A stretch of 64,000 nucleotides of DNA from Comamonadaceae bacterium PBBC1 (lineage in GTDB: Bacteria; Pseudomonadota; Gammaproteobacteria; Burkholderiales; Burkholderiaceae_C), in NCBI GenBank assembly GCA_002256145.1, contig NKIP01000004.1, positions 1 through 64,000 on the forward strand, read 5' to 3'. A program made the translations under genes and the position numbers. Shown one piece after another: positions 26,470 through 35,131 of this stretch; within the stretch, counting starts at the first letter, position 1, and every line of letters starts with the position of its first letter. A model generated the notes under the pieces. That model searched no databases and was not told the origin of the DNA. It was given only the letters and a program-made list of their open reading frames with translations.

Positions 26470-26506
26470 CACAGGGCTCCGGTGGGGGGTGAAAAAAACC
26501 GCCAGC

Positions 26507-28111
26507 TTAAACGGCTTGGGTTTGCCCGGCTGGTGTGACGTCATTCACCGGCAAAGCAGGCATGCGGATCAGGTGGTCAAAAGCGCTCAAGGCGGCTTTG
26601 GCACCCTCGCCTGCGGCGATGACGATCTGCTTGTAAGGCACGGTGGTGCAATCACCGGCTGCAAACACACCCGGCACATTGGTGTGGCCTTTGGCGTCCA
26701 CCACGATCTCGCCGAATTTGCTGAGCTCCAGAGTACCTTTGAGGAACTCGGTGTTGGGTACCAGGCCAATTTGCACGAACACACCTTCCAGCTCCACCCA
26801 GTGGTCATCACCCGAGGTGCGGTCTTTGTAGCGAATGCCGTTGACCTTGCCGTCCGCGCCGGTGATCTCGGTGGTCTGGGCGTTGGTATGGACGGTGACG
26901 TTGGGCAGGCTCTTGAGCTTGCTCACCAAGACCGCGTCGGCCTTGAGCTGGTCGGCAAATTCAAACACCGTGACGTGGGCCACGATGCCGGCCAGGTCAA
27001 TCGCCGCTTCGATGCCGGAGTTGCCGCCGCCAATCACTGCTGTGCGCTTGCCCTTGAACAAGGGACCATCACAGTGTGGGCAGTAGGCCACGCCTTTATT
27101 TTTGTACTCTTGCTCCCCGGGCACGTTGACATTGCGCCAGCGGGCACCGGTGGACAGGATGACCGAGCGGGCTTTGAGGCTGGCACCATTGGCCATTTGC
27201 ACTTCGATCAGGCCGCCGGGCTGGCTGGCGGGGATGATTTTGTCGGCACGCTGCAAGTTCATGATGTCCACCTCGTAGTGGCGCACCTGCGCTTCCAGAG
27301 CCGCTGCAAACTTGGGGCCATCGGTCTCAAGCACCGAGATGTAGTTTTCGATGGCCATGGTGTCGTTGGTCTGGCCGCCAAAACGCTCAGCCGCCACACC
27401 CACGCGGATGCCTTTGCGAGCTGCATACACAGCAGCGGCCGCACCGGCGGGGCCACCGCCCACGATCAACACGTCAAACGGGTCTTTGGCGCTGAGCTTG
27501 GCGGCGTCGCGCTCACCGGCGTTGGTGTCGAGCTTGGCCACGATTTCTTCGACCGACATGCGGCCCGAGCCGAACACCTGACCGTTCAAGAACACCATGG
27601 GCACGGCCATGATCTGGCGTGCTTCGACTTCGGCCTGGAAGGCACCGCCTTCGATCACCACGGTCTTCACATTCGGGTTCACGATGGCCATGAGCGACAG
27701 CGCCTGCACCACGTCGGGGCAGTTGTGGCAGCTGAGCGACATGTAGACCTCGAAATTGAAGTTGCCTTCCAGCGCTTTGATGCTGTCAATGACGTCGGCC
27801 TCGACCTTGGGTGGGTGCCCACCGGTCCAGAGCAAGGCCAACACCAGCGATGTGAATTCGTGGCCCAGAGGCAAACCGGCAAAGCGCACGCCGGTGCTTT
27901 GACCTTCACGCGCCACCACAAAAGACGGCTTGCGAGCGTCGTGGCCAGAGGTGTCCAGTGAGACTTTGTCAGACAGACCCACGATGGTTTCCAACAGTTG
28001 CTTCATCTCCACGCCCGTCTCGCTGTCGTCGAGCGAGGCGATCAGGCGAATCGGATGGCGCAACAGGGCCAGGTATTGCTGCAATTGGGCTTTGAGGGTG
28101 TCGTCGAGCAT
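26507..28111 (-). CDS. ahpF: alkyl hydroperoxide reductase subunit F
   Basis: A 534-residue flavoprotein that reduces AhpC with NADH. The N-terminal tandem thioredoxin-fold domain carries [11 protein letters not shown]; the thioredoxin-reductase-like part has [15 protein letters not shown] for FAD, CPHCDGP as redox disulfide and [14 protein letters not shown] for NADH. GGAG precedes the ATG at 28111. It follows ahpC after about 160 bases with only a weak hairpin (28242-28260) between, so partial read-through is expected. Confidence 0.96.
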   Translation of the reverse strand: MLDDTLKAQLQQYLALLRHPIRLIASLDDSETGVEMKQLLETIVGLSDKVSLDTSGHDARKPSFVVAREGQSTGVRFAGLPLGHEFTSLVLALLWTGGHPPKVEADVIDSIKALEGNFNFEVYMSLSCHNCPDVVQALSLMAIVNPNVKTVVIEGGAFQAEVEARQIMAVPMVFLNGQVFGSGRMSVEEIVAKLDTNAGERDAAKLSAKDPFDVLIVGGGPAGAAAAVYAARKGIRVGVAAERFGGQTNDTMAIENYISVLETDGPKFAAALEAQVRHYEVDIMNLQRADKIIPASQPGGLIEVQMANGASLKARSVILSTGARWRNVNVPGEQEYKNKGVAYCPHCDGPLFKGKRTAVIGGGNSGIEAAIDLAGIVAHVTVFEFADQLKADAVLVSKLKSLPNVTVHTNAQTTEITGADGKVNGIRYKDRTSGDDHWVELEGVFVQIGLVPNTEFLKGTLELSKFGEIVVDAKGHTNVPGVFAAGDCTTVPYKQIVIAAGEGAKAALSAFDHLIRMPALPVNDVTPAGQTQAV

Positions 28112-28273
28112 GGTGTTCTCCGGTTTCAGGCTGCATTCGTCCCAGGCCCACGCTTGTGGCGGGGCCTCGAACAGAGGGGGTTGGGGGAAATCGCTGAGGA
28201 CAGCACACATCGGGCTTGTGGCCCTGTTGTGCTGTACTCAACGCCCTGCAATACAGGGCGCAGAGGTCAAGAT

Positions 28274-28840
28274 TTAGATCTTGCCGACCAGGTCGATGGA
28301 AGGAGCCAAAGTCTTGGCGCCTTCTTTCCACTTGGCGGGGCACACTTGGCCGGGGTTGGCGGCGGTGTACTGAGCGGCTTTGAGCTTGCGCAGGGTCTCG
28401 GACACGTCGCGGGCGATCTCGTTGGAGTGCACTTCGGCGGTCTTGATCATGCCTTCGGGGTTGATGATGAAGGTGCCGCGCAGTGCCAAGCCTTCTTCTT
28501 CAATGTGCACGCCAAAAGCGCGTGTCAAGGTGTGGGTGGGGTCGCCAACCAATGGGAACTTGGCCTTGCCCACGGCAGGCGAAGTCTCGTGCCACACTTT
28601 GTGCGAGAAGTGGGTGTCGGTGGTCACGATGTAGACCTCGGCACCGGCTTTCTGGAATTCTGCGTAGTTATCAGCCGCGTCTTCGATTTCGGTGGGGCAG
28701 TTGAAGGTGAAGGCTGCGGGCATGAAAATCAGCACAGACCACTCGCCCTTGAGGGTTTCGTTGGACACTTGCACGAACTTGCCGTTGTGGAAGGCCTGGG
28801 TCTTGAAAGGCTGAACTTGGGTATTGATCAAAGAGGACAT
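28274..28840 (-). CDS. ahpC: alkyl hydroperoxide reductase subunit C (peroxiredoxin)
   Basis: A 188-residue 2-Cys peroxiredoxin with peroxidatic Cys48 in FTFNCPTE and resolving Cys in GQVCPAKW. It reduces hydrogen peroxide, organic peroxides and peroxynitrite. The ATG at 28840 (AAGGAA 6 bases upstream) gives the standard MSSLINTQVQPF N-terminus. A regulatory region with OxyR-like half-sites lies upstream. Confidence 0.97.
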   Translation of the reverse strand: MSSLINTQVQPFKTQAFHNGKFVQVSNETLKGEWSVLIFMPAAFTFNCPTEIEDAADNYAEFQKAGAEVYIVTTDTHFSHKVWHETSPAVGKAKFPLVGDPTHTLTRAFGVHIEEEGLALRGTFIINPEGMIKTAEVHSNEIARDVSETLRKLKAAQYTAANPGQVCPAKWKEGAKTLAPSIDLVGKI

Positions 28841-28920
28841 GGTCATTTCCTTGGGGTGGTTAATAAAAACTATCGAATGAGAAAACTCATTGGTCGCAAT
28901 CATAAAACAACCAAGGGTTT

Positions 28921-28952
28921 CTACTCATGAGTAGTTTCTATCGACCTCATAG
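28921..28952 (-). promoter_or_regulatory. OxyR-like palindromic region upstream of ahpC
   Basis: CTATCGACCTCATAG (28938-28952) is CTAT-N7-ATAG, and beside it is the perfect palindrome CTACTCATGAGTAG (28921-28934). OxyR sites are ATAG/CTAT quarters at 7-base spacing; one quarter here (TCAT) is off consensus. It lies about 80-110 bases before ahpC. Confidence 0.5.
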
Positions 28953-28967
28953 GAAAAAGCTTTCAAC

Positions 28968-29414
28968 TCAAGCCCGTCGATTTACTCTTCCAAACACCTG
29001 CACCAAACCCAGGGCCAAAGCCAGCCAAGCGAATATCCAGGCCGCACCACCCCAAGGCACCAGGGACCGCAAAGCGTCCCAAGCCCACACATGCCGGGCA
29101 TAAAGGTTGAAACTGAACAAAAGCAAACCAAGCAGCATGAGCCAGCCTGCCGCCTGCAGCCAACGCGACGGCCCACCGACCCGCAGCGCCAGCCCCGTGA
29201 ACAACAAACCCAGCGAATGAAATTGCTGCTGGCTCAAAGCGGTTTGCACCGCCGTGGGCACGCCCCCGGCAAACACCGGCAAATGCGCGAAGGCAGCACT
29301 GAACACCACGCTGGTGCAGGCACTGATCGCCCCCAAGGCCAAAAACCACCGGGCCGACAAGGGCCAGACTTGGGGTTCAGAAAAAACCGTGCGTACAGGT
29401 GAAGGGTTGGACAT
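28968..29414 (-). CDS. DUF423 family membrane protein
   Basis: The 148-residue protein has four hydrophobic segments and matches the YgdD/DUF423 pattern (RWFLALGAISACTSVVFSAAFAH, then the SLGLLFTGLA region). The role of the family is unknown. The ATG at 29414 is chosen as the start before the first segment; upstream sequence is not hydrophobic or conserved. It is alone on its strand beyond the ahpC promoter. Confidence 0.8.
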   Translation of the reverse strand: MSNPSPVRTVFSEPQVWPLSARWFLALGAISACTSVVFSAAFAHLPVFAGGVPTAVQTALSQQQFHSLGLLFTGLALRVGGPSRWLQAAGWLMLLGLLLFSFNLYARHVWAWDALRSLVPWGGAAWIFAWLALALGLVQVFGRVNRRA

Positions 29415-29549
29415 GGGTGGTGGGCGCGAAGCGAAAAATGGAACCCGCGCATTGGAGCACGACTTTGTGCAACGGCTTTGATTTTCATCAGTGACGGCTT
29501 TCTCGCCGGGGGGCACAGTGAAACATCAAAACCAACAAAAGGAAGCCCC

Positions 29550-29678
29550 ATGAAAATGCTGATCGATTTGTTTTCCACCGACTACGGCCTGATGAGTCTG
29601 GCGGTGATCGTGTTCATGCTTCTGATGGGCGCTTTCTTCTTGCGCATGTTCATCCACAAAATGAACCACAACGAATAA
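29550..29678 (+). CDS. DUF3149 small membrane protein
   Basis: A 42-residue protein (MKMLIDLFSTDYGLMS followed by one membrane segment and a basic/acidic tail HKMNHNE) matching the DUF3149 family found in Burkholderiales. AAAGGA precedes the ATG by 6 bases. Function is unknown; small size and a single membrane span suggest an accessory role in a membrane complex. Confidence 0.85.
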   Translation: MKMLIDLFSTDYGLMSLAVIVFMLLMGAFFLRMFIHKMNHNE

Positions 29679-29692
29679 GGCCCCGCCGCCTC

Positions 29693-30868
29693 TCAAAGCA
29701 ACGGCCTGCGGTAGCCCCCCGCGTGGCCGCTGGGCGACAGCACCACCTGCCACAGCTGGTTGTCGCGGGCCCTGAAAGTGCCCGCACAGCACAGCAGGTA
29801 ATAGCGCCACATGCGGTAAAAGCGCTCGCCATAGCGGTCTTTCAGCGCAGGCCATGCCGCCTCAAAGCGCTCATGCCAGGCCATCAGGGTCTTGTCGTAG
29901 TCCTCGCCCAAGTTGTGCCAGTCTTCCATGACGAAATCATCTTCGCTGTAGAACGCGATTTCAGAGGCAGAGGGCAACGCCCCATTGGGAAAAATGTATT
30001 TTTCAACCCAGGGGTCAATTCCCGACCCTGCCCTGTTTTTGCCGATGGTGTGCAGCAAAAACAAGCCATCGTCACGCAAGCAACGCCGGGCCATGTCAAA
30101 GTAAGCGCGGTAGTTTTTGTGCCCCACATGCTCGAACATGCCCACCGAGGCGATGCGGTCAAAGCGCTGCTCACCCTGCAGGTTGAACTGCCGGTAATCG
30201 GCCAACTCAAAACGGATGGGCAAATCCCGCGACTTTTCTGCGCCCAGCCGGGCTTGCGCTTTGGACACCGTGAGCCCCACGCACTGCACCCGGTAATGCC
30301 GGGCCGCAAACAGCATCAAACTGCCCCAGCCGCAACCGATGTCCAGCAGCGACATGCCAGGTCGCAGCTGCAGCTTTTGGCAAATCAGGTCCAACTTGGC
30401 CTCTTGCGCCTGAGCCAGGGTTTGGGCCACCGGCCAATAGCCGCAGCTGTAGGCCATGGACGGGTCCAGCATGGCCTCGTACAAATCATTGCCCAAGTCG
30501 TAATGCACCTCCCCCACCTGCCAAGCCCGCTGTGGCGACTGCAAATTGGTCAGCCGCGCCTTGAGCGATGCCCACAGCCACCCGGCCCGACCCACCTGCT
30601 CGTCCAGCCGCGCCCGCAAAATCCGGGTGATCAACTCGTCCACCTCGTCGCAGTCCCACCAGCCGTCCATATAACTTTCCCCCAAGCCCAGACTGCCCCG
30701 CGTCAGGATGCGGTCAAACGTGGCCGGATGATGCACCCGCATGTCCCAAGGCCGGCCGCCCCCGACCCGGATATCGGCCGTGGCCAACAAGGCACACGCC
30801 TGACGCCAGTTGTCATCGGTGCGCTCCAAAACCGTTTCATTCTTGTCCCACGAGAGTTCTGAAGCCAT
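29693..30868 (-). CDS. cfa: cyclopropane-fatty-acyl-phospholipid synthase
   Basis: A 391-residue SAM-dependent enzyme converting unsaturated acyl chains of membrane phospholipids to cyclopropanes. Seen are VHYDLGNDLYEAMLD, the SAM motif LLDIGCGWGSL, SVGMFEHVGHKNY and HTIGKN, all Cfa hallmarks. It is convergent with the DUF3149 gene, 14 bases away. The 249 bases upstream hold its promoter region and no other gene. Confidence 0.95.
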   Translation of the reverse strand: MASELSWDKNETVLERTDDNWRQACALLATADIRVGGGRPWDMRVHHPATFDRILTRGSLGLGESYMDGWWDCDEVDELITRILRARLDEQVGRAGWLWASLKARLTNLQSPQRAWQVGEVHYDLGNDLYEAMLDPSMAYSCGYWPVAQTLAQAQEAKLDLICQKLQLRPGMSLLDIGCGWGSLMLFAARHYRVQCVGLTVSKAQARLGAEKSRDLPIRFELADYRQFNLQGEQRFDRIASVGMFEHVGHKNYRAYFDMARRCLRDDGLFLLHTIGKNRAGSGIDPWVEKYIFPNGALPSASEIAFYSEDDFVMEDWHNLGEDYDKTLMAWHERFEAAWPALKDRYGERFYRMWRYYLLCCAGTFRARDNQLWQVVLSPSGHAGGYRRPLL

Positions 30869-31083
30869 GCGGTTCTCCTGTCATGATGCCAACCGGGTCA
30901 TGCACCCGTGACCTTGTCCATGCTAGAAAAACTGGCGCTGTTTGCACATCCGACCAAACCGGTACGGACCTACCGTGTTTGCGGTAAGTGCACTCGATTG
31001 GGCACAGGGATGGCCGATTTGCTGGGCCTCTTTTTATGACGGGCTGCCCTTCGCTCGCCCGTGACCAAAGGGCATAATTGACG

Positions 31084-31098
31084 TTGACGTAACGTCAA
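31084..31098. promoter_or_regulatory. perfect palindrome TTGACGT-A-ACGTCAA
   Basis: A 15-base inverted repeat lies 20 bases before the dehydrogenase ATG, preceded by a further TTGACG at 31079. Similar ACGT-centred palindromes are operators for regulators of fatty-acid or branched-chain amino acid breakdown in proteobacteria (LiuR/PsrA-type). The regulator is not encoded here. Confidence 0.5.
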
Positions 31099-31117
31099 TC
31101 AAATTCAGGAGCGAAAC

Positions 31118-31876
31118 ATGGACATTCAAGGCAAGGTTTTCATCGTCACCGGCGGCGCATCAGGTCTGGGCGAAGGCACAGCGCGCATGCTGGCGGCCAA
31201 CGGCGGCAAGGTCGTGATCGCCGACATGCAGGCTGAAAAAGGCGAAGCGATTGCCAAAGAACTGGGCGGCGCTTTCGTCAAGTGCGATGTGAGCAACGAG
31301 GCCGACGGCCAAGCCGTGGTGGCACAGGCGGTGTCCATGGGCCGCCTCTCTGGCCTCATCAATTGCGCAGGCATCGCCCCGGCCGAAAAAACCGTGGGCA
31401 AAAACGGCGCACACAGCCTGGCCGTCTACACCAAGACCATCATGGTCAACCTGGTCGGCACCTTCAACATGATCCGCCTGGCGTCTGAAGCCATGTGCAA
31501 AAACGAGCCCGAGGCCACAGGCGAGCGCGGCGTGCTGATCAGCACCGCCAGCGTGGCCGCCTATGACGGCCAGATCGGCCAAGCGGCTTATGCCGCGTCC
31601 AAAGGCGGCGTGGTCGGCATGACACTGCCCATTGCCCGTGACCTGGCCCGCAACGGCATCCGCAACATGACCATTGCCCCCGGCATCTTCGGCACCCCCA
31701 TGCTGTTTGGCATGCCGCAAGAAGTGCAAGACGCCCTGGCCGCAGGTGTGCCCTTCCCCAGCCGCTTGGGCACCCCGCAGGACTACGCCAAACTGGCCAA
31801 ACACATCATCGAAAACGACATGCTCAACGGCGAAGTGATCCGTCTGGATGGCGCGATTCGCTTGGCTCCGAAGTGA
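31118..31876 (+). CDS. SDR-family 3-hydroxyacyl-CoA dehydrogenase (HSD17B10-like)
   Basis: The 252-residue short-chain dehydrogenase shows [12 protein letters not shown] for NAD binding, [14 protein letters not shown], catalytic Ser in [11 protein letters not shown] and YAASK. The insertion and ending ([26 protein letters not shown]) are typical of type II 3-hydroxyacyl-CoA dehydrogenases acting in fatty acid or isoleucine degradation. AGGAG precedes the ATG. A bidirectional terminator follows. Confidence 0.88.
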   Translation: MDIQGKVFIVTGGASGLGEGTARMLAANGGKVVIADMQAEKGEAIAKELGGAFVKCDVSNEADGQAVVAQAVSMGRLSGLINCAGIAPAEKTVGKNGAHSLAVYTKTIMVNLVGTFNMIRLASEAMCKNEPEATGERGVLISTASVAAYDGQIGQAAYAASKGGVVGMTLPIARDLARNGIRNMTIAPGIFGTPMLFGMPQEVQDALAAGVPFPSRLGTPQDYAKLAKHIIENDMLNGEVIRLDGAIRLAPK

Positions 31877-31900
31877 GCTGAAGGCTTCTCTTCAGTCAAA

Positions 31901-31930
31901 CAACAACAGGCCCCGAGGGGCCTGTTGTTG
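31901..31930. terminator. bidirectional hairpin terminator
   Basis: A perfect 14-base stem with a GA loop ends in TTGTTGTTT on the plus strand. It separates the dehydrogenase from the convergent HigA-like gene. Confidence 0.85.
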
Positions 31931-31960
31931 TTTGGAAATGGACAGCCATCGATCGACAGA

Positions 31961-32266
31961 TCATCCCACCCCCAAGCCGTCTGGCAATGGCACGCGCCCA
32001 ATAGGTGGGCGATTTTTGGCCCGCTCGGTGGCTTTCCACAAATCACTTTGGGCCTGCAAGGCCAGCCAATAACCCGGGTTCGTGCCCAAGGCCTCTGAAA
32101 GCCTCAAGTCCATGTCGGCCGACACCGCCGCATGGCCATTCAGAACACGCGACAGCATCACGCGGCTGATGCCCAAATGGCCCGCAAAAACCGTTACGCT
32201 GGTGTTCAAGTCGTCCAGCCAGCCTGCCAGCATTTCACCGAGGTGGGCTGGGTTGTGCATCTTCAT
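31961..32266 (-). CDS. higA: HigA-family addiction-module antitoxin, orphan
   Basis: The 101-residue protein has a HigA N-terminus (MHNPAHLGEMLAGWLDDL) and an XRE-type helix-turn-helix (FAGHLGISRVMLSRVLNGHAAV), with the family's LGTNPGYWLALQAQSDLW. HigA normally neutralises and autorepresses the HigB RNase toxin encoded just upstream. No HigB gene is recognisable upstream; a 55-codon frame of unknown nature sits there. It may be a solitary regulator or a remnant module. Confidence 0.85.
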   Translation of the reverse strand: MKMHNPAHLGEMLAGWLDDLNTSVTVFAGHLGISRVMLSRVLNGHAAVSADMDLRLSEALGTNPGYWLALQAQSDLWKATERAKNRPPIGRVPLPDGLGVG

Positions 32267-32276
32267 AGTGTGCCTT

Positions 32277-32444
32277 TCAGTGGTCGTCCAAATGATCCAG
32301 CAGATCGAAACTGACAGCATAAGTCCTCTGATGCAATGATCGTCGCTTGAGCGCGGGCAAAATTTGGCGATCCAACACACCCGGACTCTGATGGCGCTCA
32401 AGGTCTGCACCATCCAACGCCAGCCCCAAAACCCTCACCCCCAC
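32277..32444 (-). CDS. possible small ORF upstream of higA
   Basis: A GTG-started frame of 55 codons ends 10 bases before the higA ATG, in the position of a higB toxin gene. The product (ending SFDLLDHLDDH) has no clear HigB features apart from a distant likeness of its final residues to the HigB DYH end. Two GTG codons (32444, 32438) could start it. It may be a decayed toxin fragment, a new partner, or non-coding. Confidence 0.3.
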   Translation of the reverse strand: MGVRVLGLALDGADLERHQSPGVLDRQILPALKRRSLHQRTYAVSFDLLDHLDDH

Positions 32445-32509
32445 CCTGTCACGTATTCACTGGGTGTTGCGTTGGGTTGCCGCTAGCATCTCTTCAGGAG
32501 AAAGATGAC

Positions 32510-34324
32510 ATGAAAGCACACTGGCTTTTGAGCCTGACATTGTTGGCGTTGTTGAGCGCCTGCACCACACAGCCACCCGCCAACGCCCTGCGCTACAGCG
32601 TCCCCGATCAACCCGCTCAACCCGAAGCGGCCAGTGGCAACACGGCCAAACCCGGCTGGGCCTACACGCGCCAAGCGGTGGCCGCGGCCAACCCGCTGGC
32701 CACCGATGCGGGGCACCAGGTGCTGCGCGCAGGCGGCTCGGCACTCGATGCGGCCATTGCGGTGCAGATGGTGCTGGGCTTGGTGGAGCCGCAGTCGAGC
32801 GGCATTGGCGGCGGCGCTTTTTTGTTGCACTTTGATGGCCAAAAGGTCACCGCGCACGACGGGCGCGAAACCGCCCCCGCTGGCGCCCGCGCAGACATGT
32901 TCATGGACCAAGGCAAGCCCCTGCCTTTTGCCGATGCCGTGCAAAGCGGCCATTCGGTGGGCGTGCCCGGCGCGGTGCGCATGCTGGAGGCGGCGCACCG
33001 CCAACACGGCCGCCTGCCTTGGGCGCAGCTGCTGCAGCCGGCCATCACGCTGGCCGAGCAAGGCTTTCGGGTCAGCCCCCGTTTAAACGCCTTGCTGCAA
33101 GCCGACGCGCTGCTCAAAAAAGACCCGCTGGCGCTGCGCTTTTTCTACCAAGCCGATGGCCAGGCCTGGCCCGTGGGCCATGTGCTGCGCAACCCCGAAT
33201 ACGCGCATGTGCTGCGCGGTATCGCCCAAGCGGGCAGCCGCGCCCTGCACGAAGGGCCGGTGGCGGCTGCCATGGTGGCCCGCACCGCACAAGCGCCGCG
33301 CCCCGGGACCCTGAGCCTGCAAGACCTGGCCAGCTACCAACCCCGCATGCGTGAAGCCCTGTGTTTTGACCACACGGCTGCATCGCGGGCTTACCGCATT
33401 TGCGGCTTTCCGCCACCGTCTTCAGGCCAGATCACCATCGGCCAAATTTTGGGCATGCTGGGCCACACCGCAGCGCAAGACCCCGAAATGGCAGGCAGCC
33501 AGCCCTCGCCCGACTGGCTGCACCGCTACACCGAAGCCTCGCGCCTGGCTTTTGCCGACCGGGCACAGTACGTGGCCGACCCGGATTTTGTGAGCGCCCC
33601 CGCTGGTGACTGGCGCAGCATGCTGGCCCCGAATTACCTGCGCGATCGCAGCCAGCTGATCGGCACCCAAGCCATGAAAGCAGCGCCCCCCGGCCAGCCC
33701 GGTGGCCAAACCACCAGCTTTGCCCCCATGCCCGCCCAAACCGAGTACGGCACCAGCCACATCAGCGTGGTCGATGCCCAAGGCCGCGCCGTGGCCATGA
33801 CCACCACCATCGAAGCCGCTTTTGGCTCGCGCCGCATGGTCACCACCGACCCGTCTCGGCCCGGTGGCTTTTTGCTCAACAACGAGTTGACCGATTTCAG
33901 CCTAGCCCCTGCCGACGCGCAGGGCCGCCCCATCGCCAACCGGGTCGAGCCCGGCAAACGCCCTCGCTCGTCCATGTCGCCCACGCTGGTGTTTGACAAG
34001 GCCACAGGCCAACTGCTCATGAGCGGCGGCAGCCCCGGGGGCGCGGCCATCATCCACTACACCGCCAAGCTGCTCACGGGCACGCTGCACTGGGGCCTGA
34101 ACGCGCAGCAAGCGATTGACCTGCCCAACTTCGGCTCGCTGGGCGGCCCCACCATGCTGGAAGCCCAACGCTTTGAGCGCAGCACCGTCGAAGCCCTCAA
34201 GGCGCGTGGCCACGAGGTGCGCGAAATGGAGATGACCAGCGGCTTGCAAGCCATTGAACGCACGCCCAAAGGGTGGTTTGGTGGGGCCGACCCCCGACGT
34301 GAAGGCATCGTGCAAGGCGATTGA
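32510..34324 (+). CDS. ggt: gamma-glutamyltransferase
   Basis: The 604-residue protein begins with a lipoprotein signal (LLALLSACTT), so it is probably anchored in the outer membrane or periplasm. It contains SSGIGGGAFLLH, the substrate Arg region GRETAP, the autoprocessing nucleophile Thr415 in YGTSHISVVD, and MSGGSPGGAAII for the oxyanion pocket. It hydrolyses glutathione or transfers its glutamyl group. The ATG at 32510 follows AGGAGAAAG. Confidence 0.94.
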   Translation: MKAHWLLSLTLLALLSACTTQPPANALRYSVPDQPAQPEAASGNTAKPGWAYTRQAVAAANPLATDAGHQVLRAGGSALDAAIAVQMVLGLVEPQSSGIGGGAFLLHFDGQKVTAHDGRETAPAGARADMFMDQGKPLPFADAVQSGHSVGVPGAVRMLEAAHRQHGRLPWAQLLQPAITLAEQGFRVSPRLNALLQADALLKKDPLALRFFYQADGQAWPVGHVLRNPEYAHVLRGIAQAGSRALHEGPVAAAMVARTAQAPRPGTLSLQDLASYQPRMREALCFDHTAASRAYRICGFPPPSSGQITIGQILGMLGHTAAQDPEMAGSQPSPDWLHRYTEASRLAFADRAQYVADPDFVSAPAGDWRSMLAPNYLRDRSQLIGTQAMKAAPPGQPGGQTTSFAPMPAQTEYGTSHISVVDAQGRAVAMTTTIEAAFGSRRMVTTDPSRPGGFLLNNELTDFSLAPADAQGRPIANRVEPGKRPRSSMSPTLVFDKATGQLLMSGGSPGGAAIIHYTAKLLTGTLHWGLNAQQAIDLPNFGSLGGPTMLEAQRFERSTVEALKARGHEVREMEMTSGLQAIERTPKGWFGGADPRREGIVQGD

Positions 34325-34348
34325 TGCGCGGCCAGCGCAAGGCCCGGT

Positions 34349-35032
34349 TCAAACAGATCGGCTGGTGTCCCGGGCCAGCACGGCCCAAGCCATTTGCAGC
34401 AAAGCCGCCTCAAATGCCGGGCTGCCCAGCAGGGGTGATTTTTCCAGGCTGGCACTGCGCAAGGTGCCAATCACCGAACGGGTCAGCACAAACCATTGCG
34501 CCGAGCTCGGTGAATGCAAGGCGGGATGCTGGATGCGCTCGAAGAAAATGGCCAAGCGCTCCGACACCTGCCTGACGGCGCTGGCGGTCTCCTCAGGCTG
34601 CTCCAGCGTCCAGCACGTCCGAATCAGGCTCTGACTGAGGCCCTGCCCGGTGGCAAAACCGCGAATCAAGATGCGGATGGCTTTGCCCAGAAGTTCACGG
34701 CCATCGACTTGTTGCACATCCTGCAGGTTTTCCAGTTCGCTCAGATAGCGCTCAAGCGCTTGCAGCACCAAATCTTGCCCCCTTGCGGCCATGGCCCGCA
34801 TCAAGGCCTCTTTGCTGGGGAAGTATTGGTACAGCGTGCCAATCGAAAATCCGGCGGCGGCGGCCACTTTGTTCGTGGTCAAACCGCCCTCACCGTCCTT
34901 GTCCAAAATCTGAGCAGCGGCTTTGAACAAGGTTTGCATGGTTTGCTGCGATCTGGCCTGCGATGGCTGGCGACGCAGGCTGGACGGGGCTTTGGCAGAC
35001 GGGGTCGCTTTGGCGGGTTTGGCTGAAGCCAT
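34349..35032 (-). CDS. TetR-family transcriptional regulator
   Basis: The 227-residue protein has a basic Ala/Pro/Lys-rich N-terminal tail, then the TetR DNA-binding domain (ILDKDGEGGLTTNKVAAAAG, SIGTLYQYFPSKEAL), and a ligand-binding C-half. The open frame extends upstream to 35989, antisense to the divergent hydrolase, but the ATG at 35032 matches the usual distance to the helix-turn-helix. It most likely controls the divergent gene and itself. Confidence 0.9.
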   Translation of the reverse strand: MASAKPAKATPSAKAPSSLRRQPSQARSQQTMQTLFKAAAQILDKDGEGGLTTNKVAAAAGFSIGTLYQYFPSKEALMRAMAARGQDLVLQALERYLSELENLQDVQQVDGRELLGKAIRILIRGFATGQGLSQSLIRTCWTLEQPEETASAVRQVSERLAIFFERIQHPALHSPSSAQWFVLTRSVIGTLRSASLEKSPLLGSPAFEAALLQMAWAVLARDTSRSV

Positions 35033-35131
35033 GAAAAAGCCCTTCAAAAAATGTGAGCAGATCGCGAGTTGCAAGGTCTTTGCAAAACCTGAACAATGCT
35101 CATATTCTGATCGATCACGCAAGGCACTCCC

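Noticed and set aside
26429-27961. Long plus-strand frame opposite ahpF (510 codons)
   Set aside because: Antisense shadow of a clear ahpF gene, no recognisable motif or ribosome site.
32277-32444. Upstream small frame considered as a genuine higB toxin
   Set aside because: Only the last few residues resemble HigB; the RNase core residues are not seen, so it is listed only as a possible ORF.
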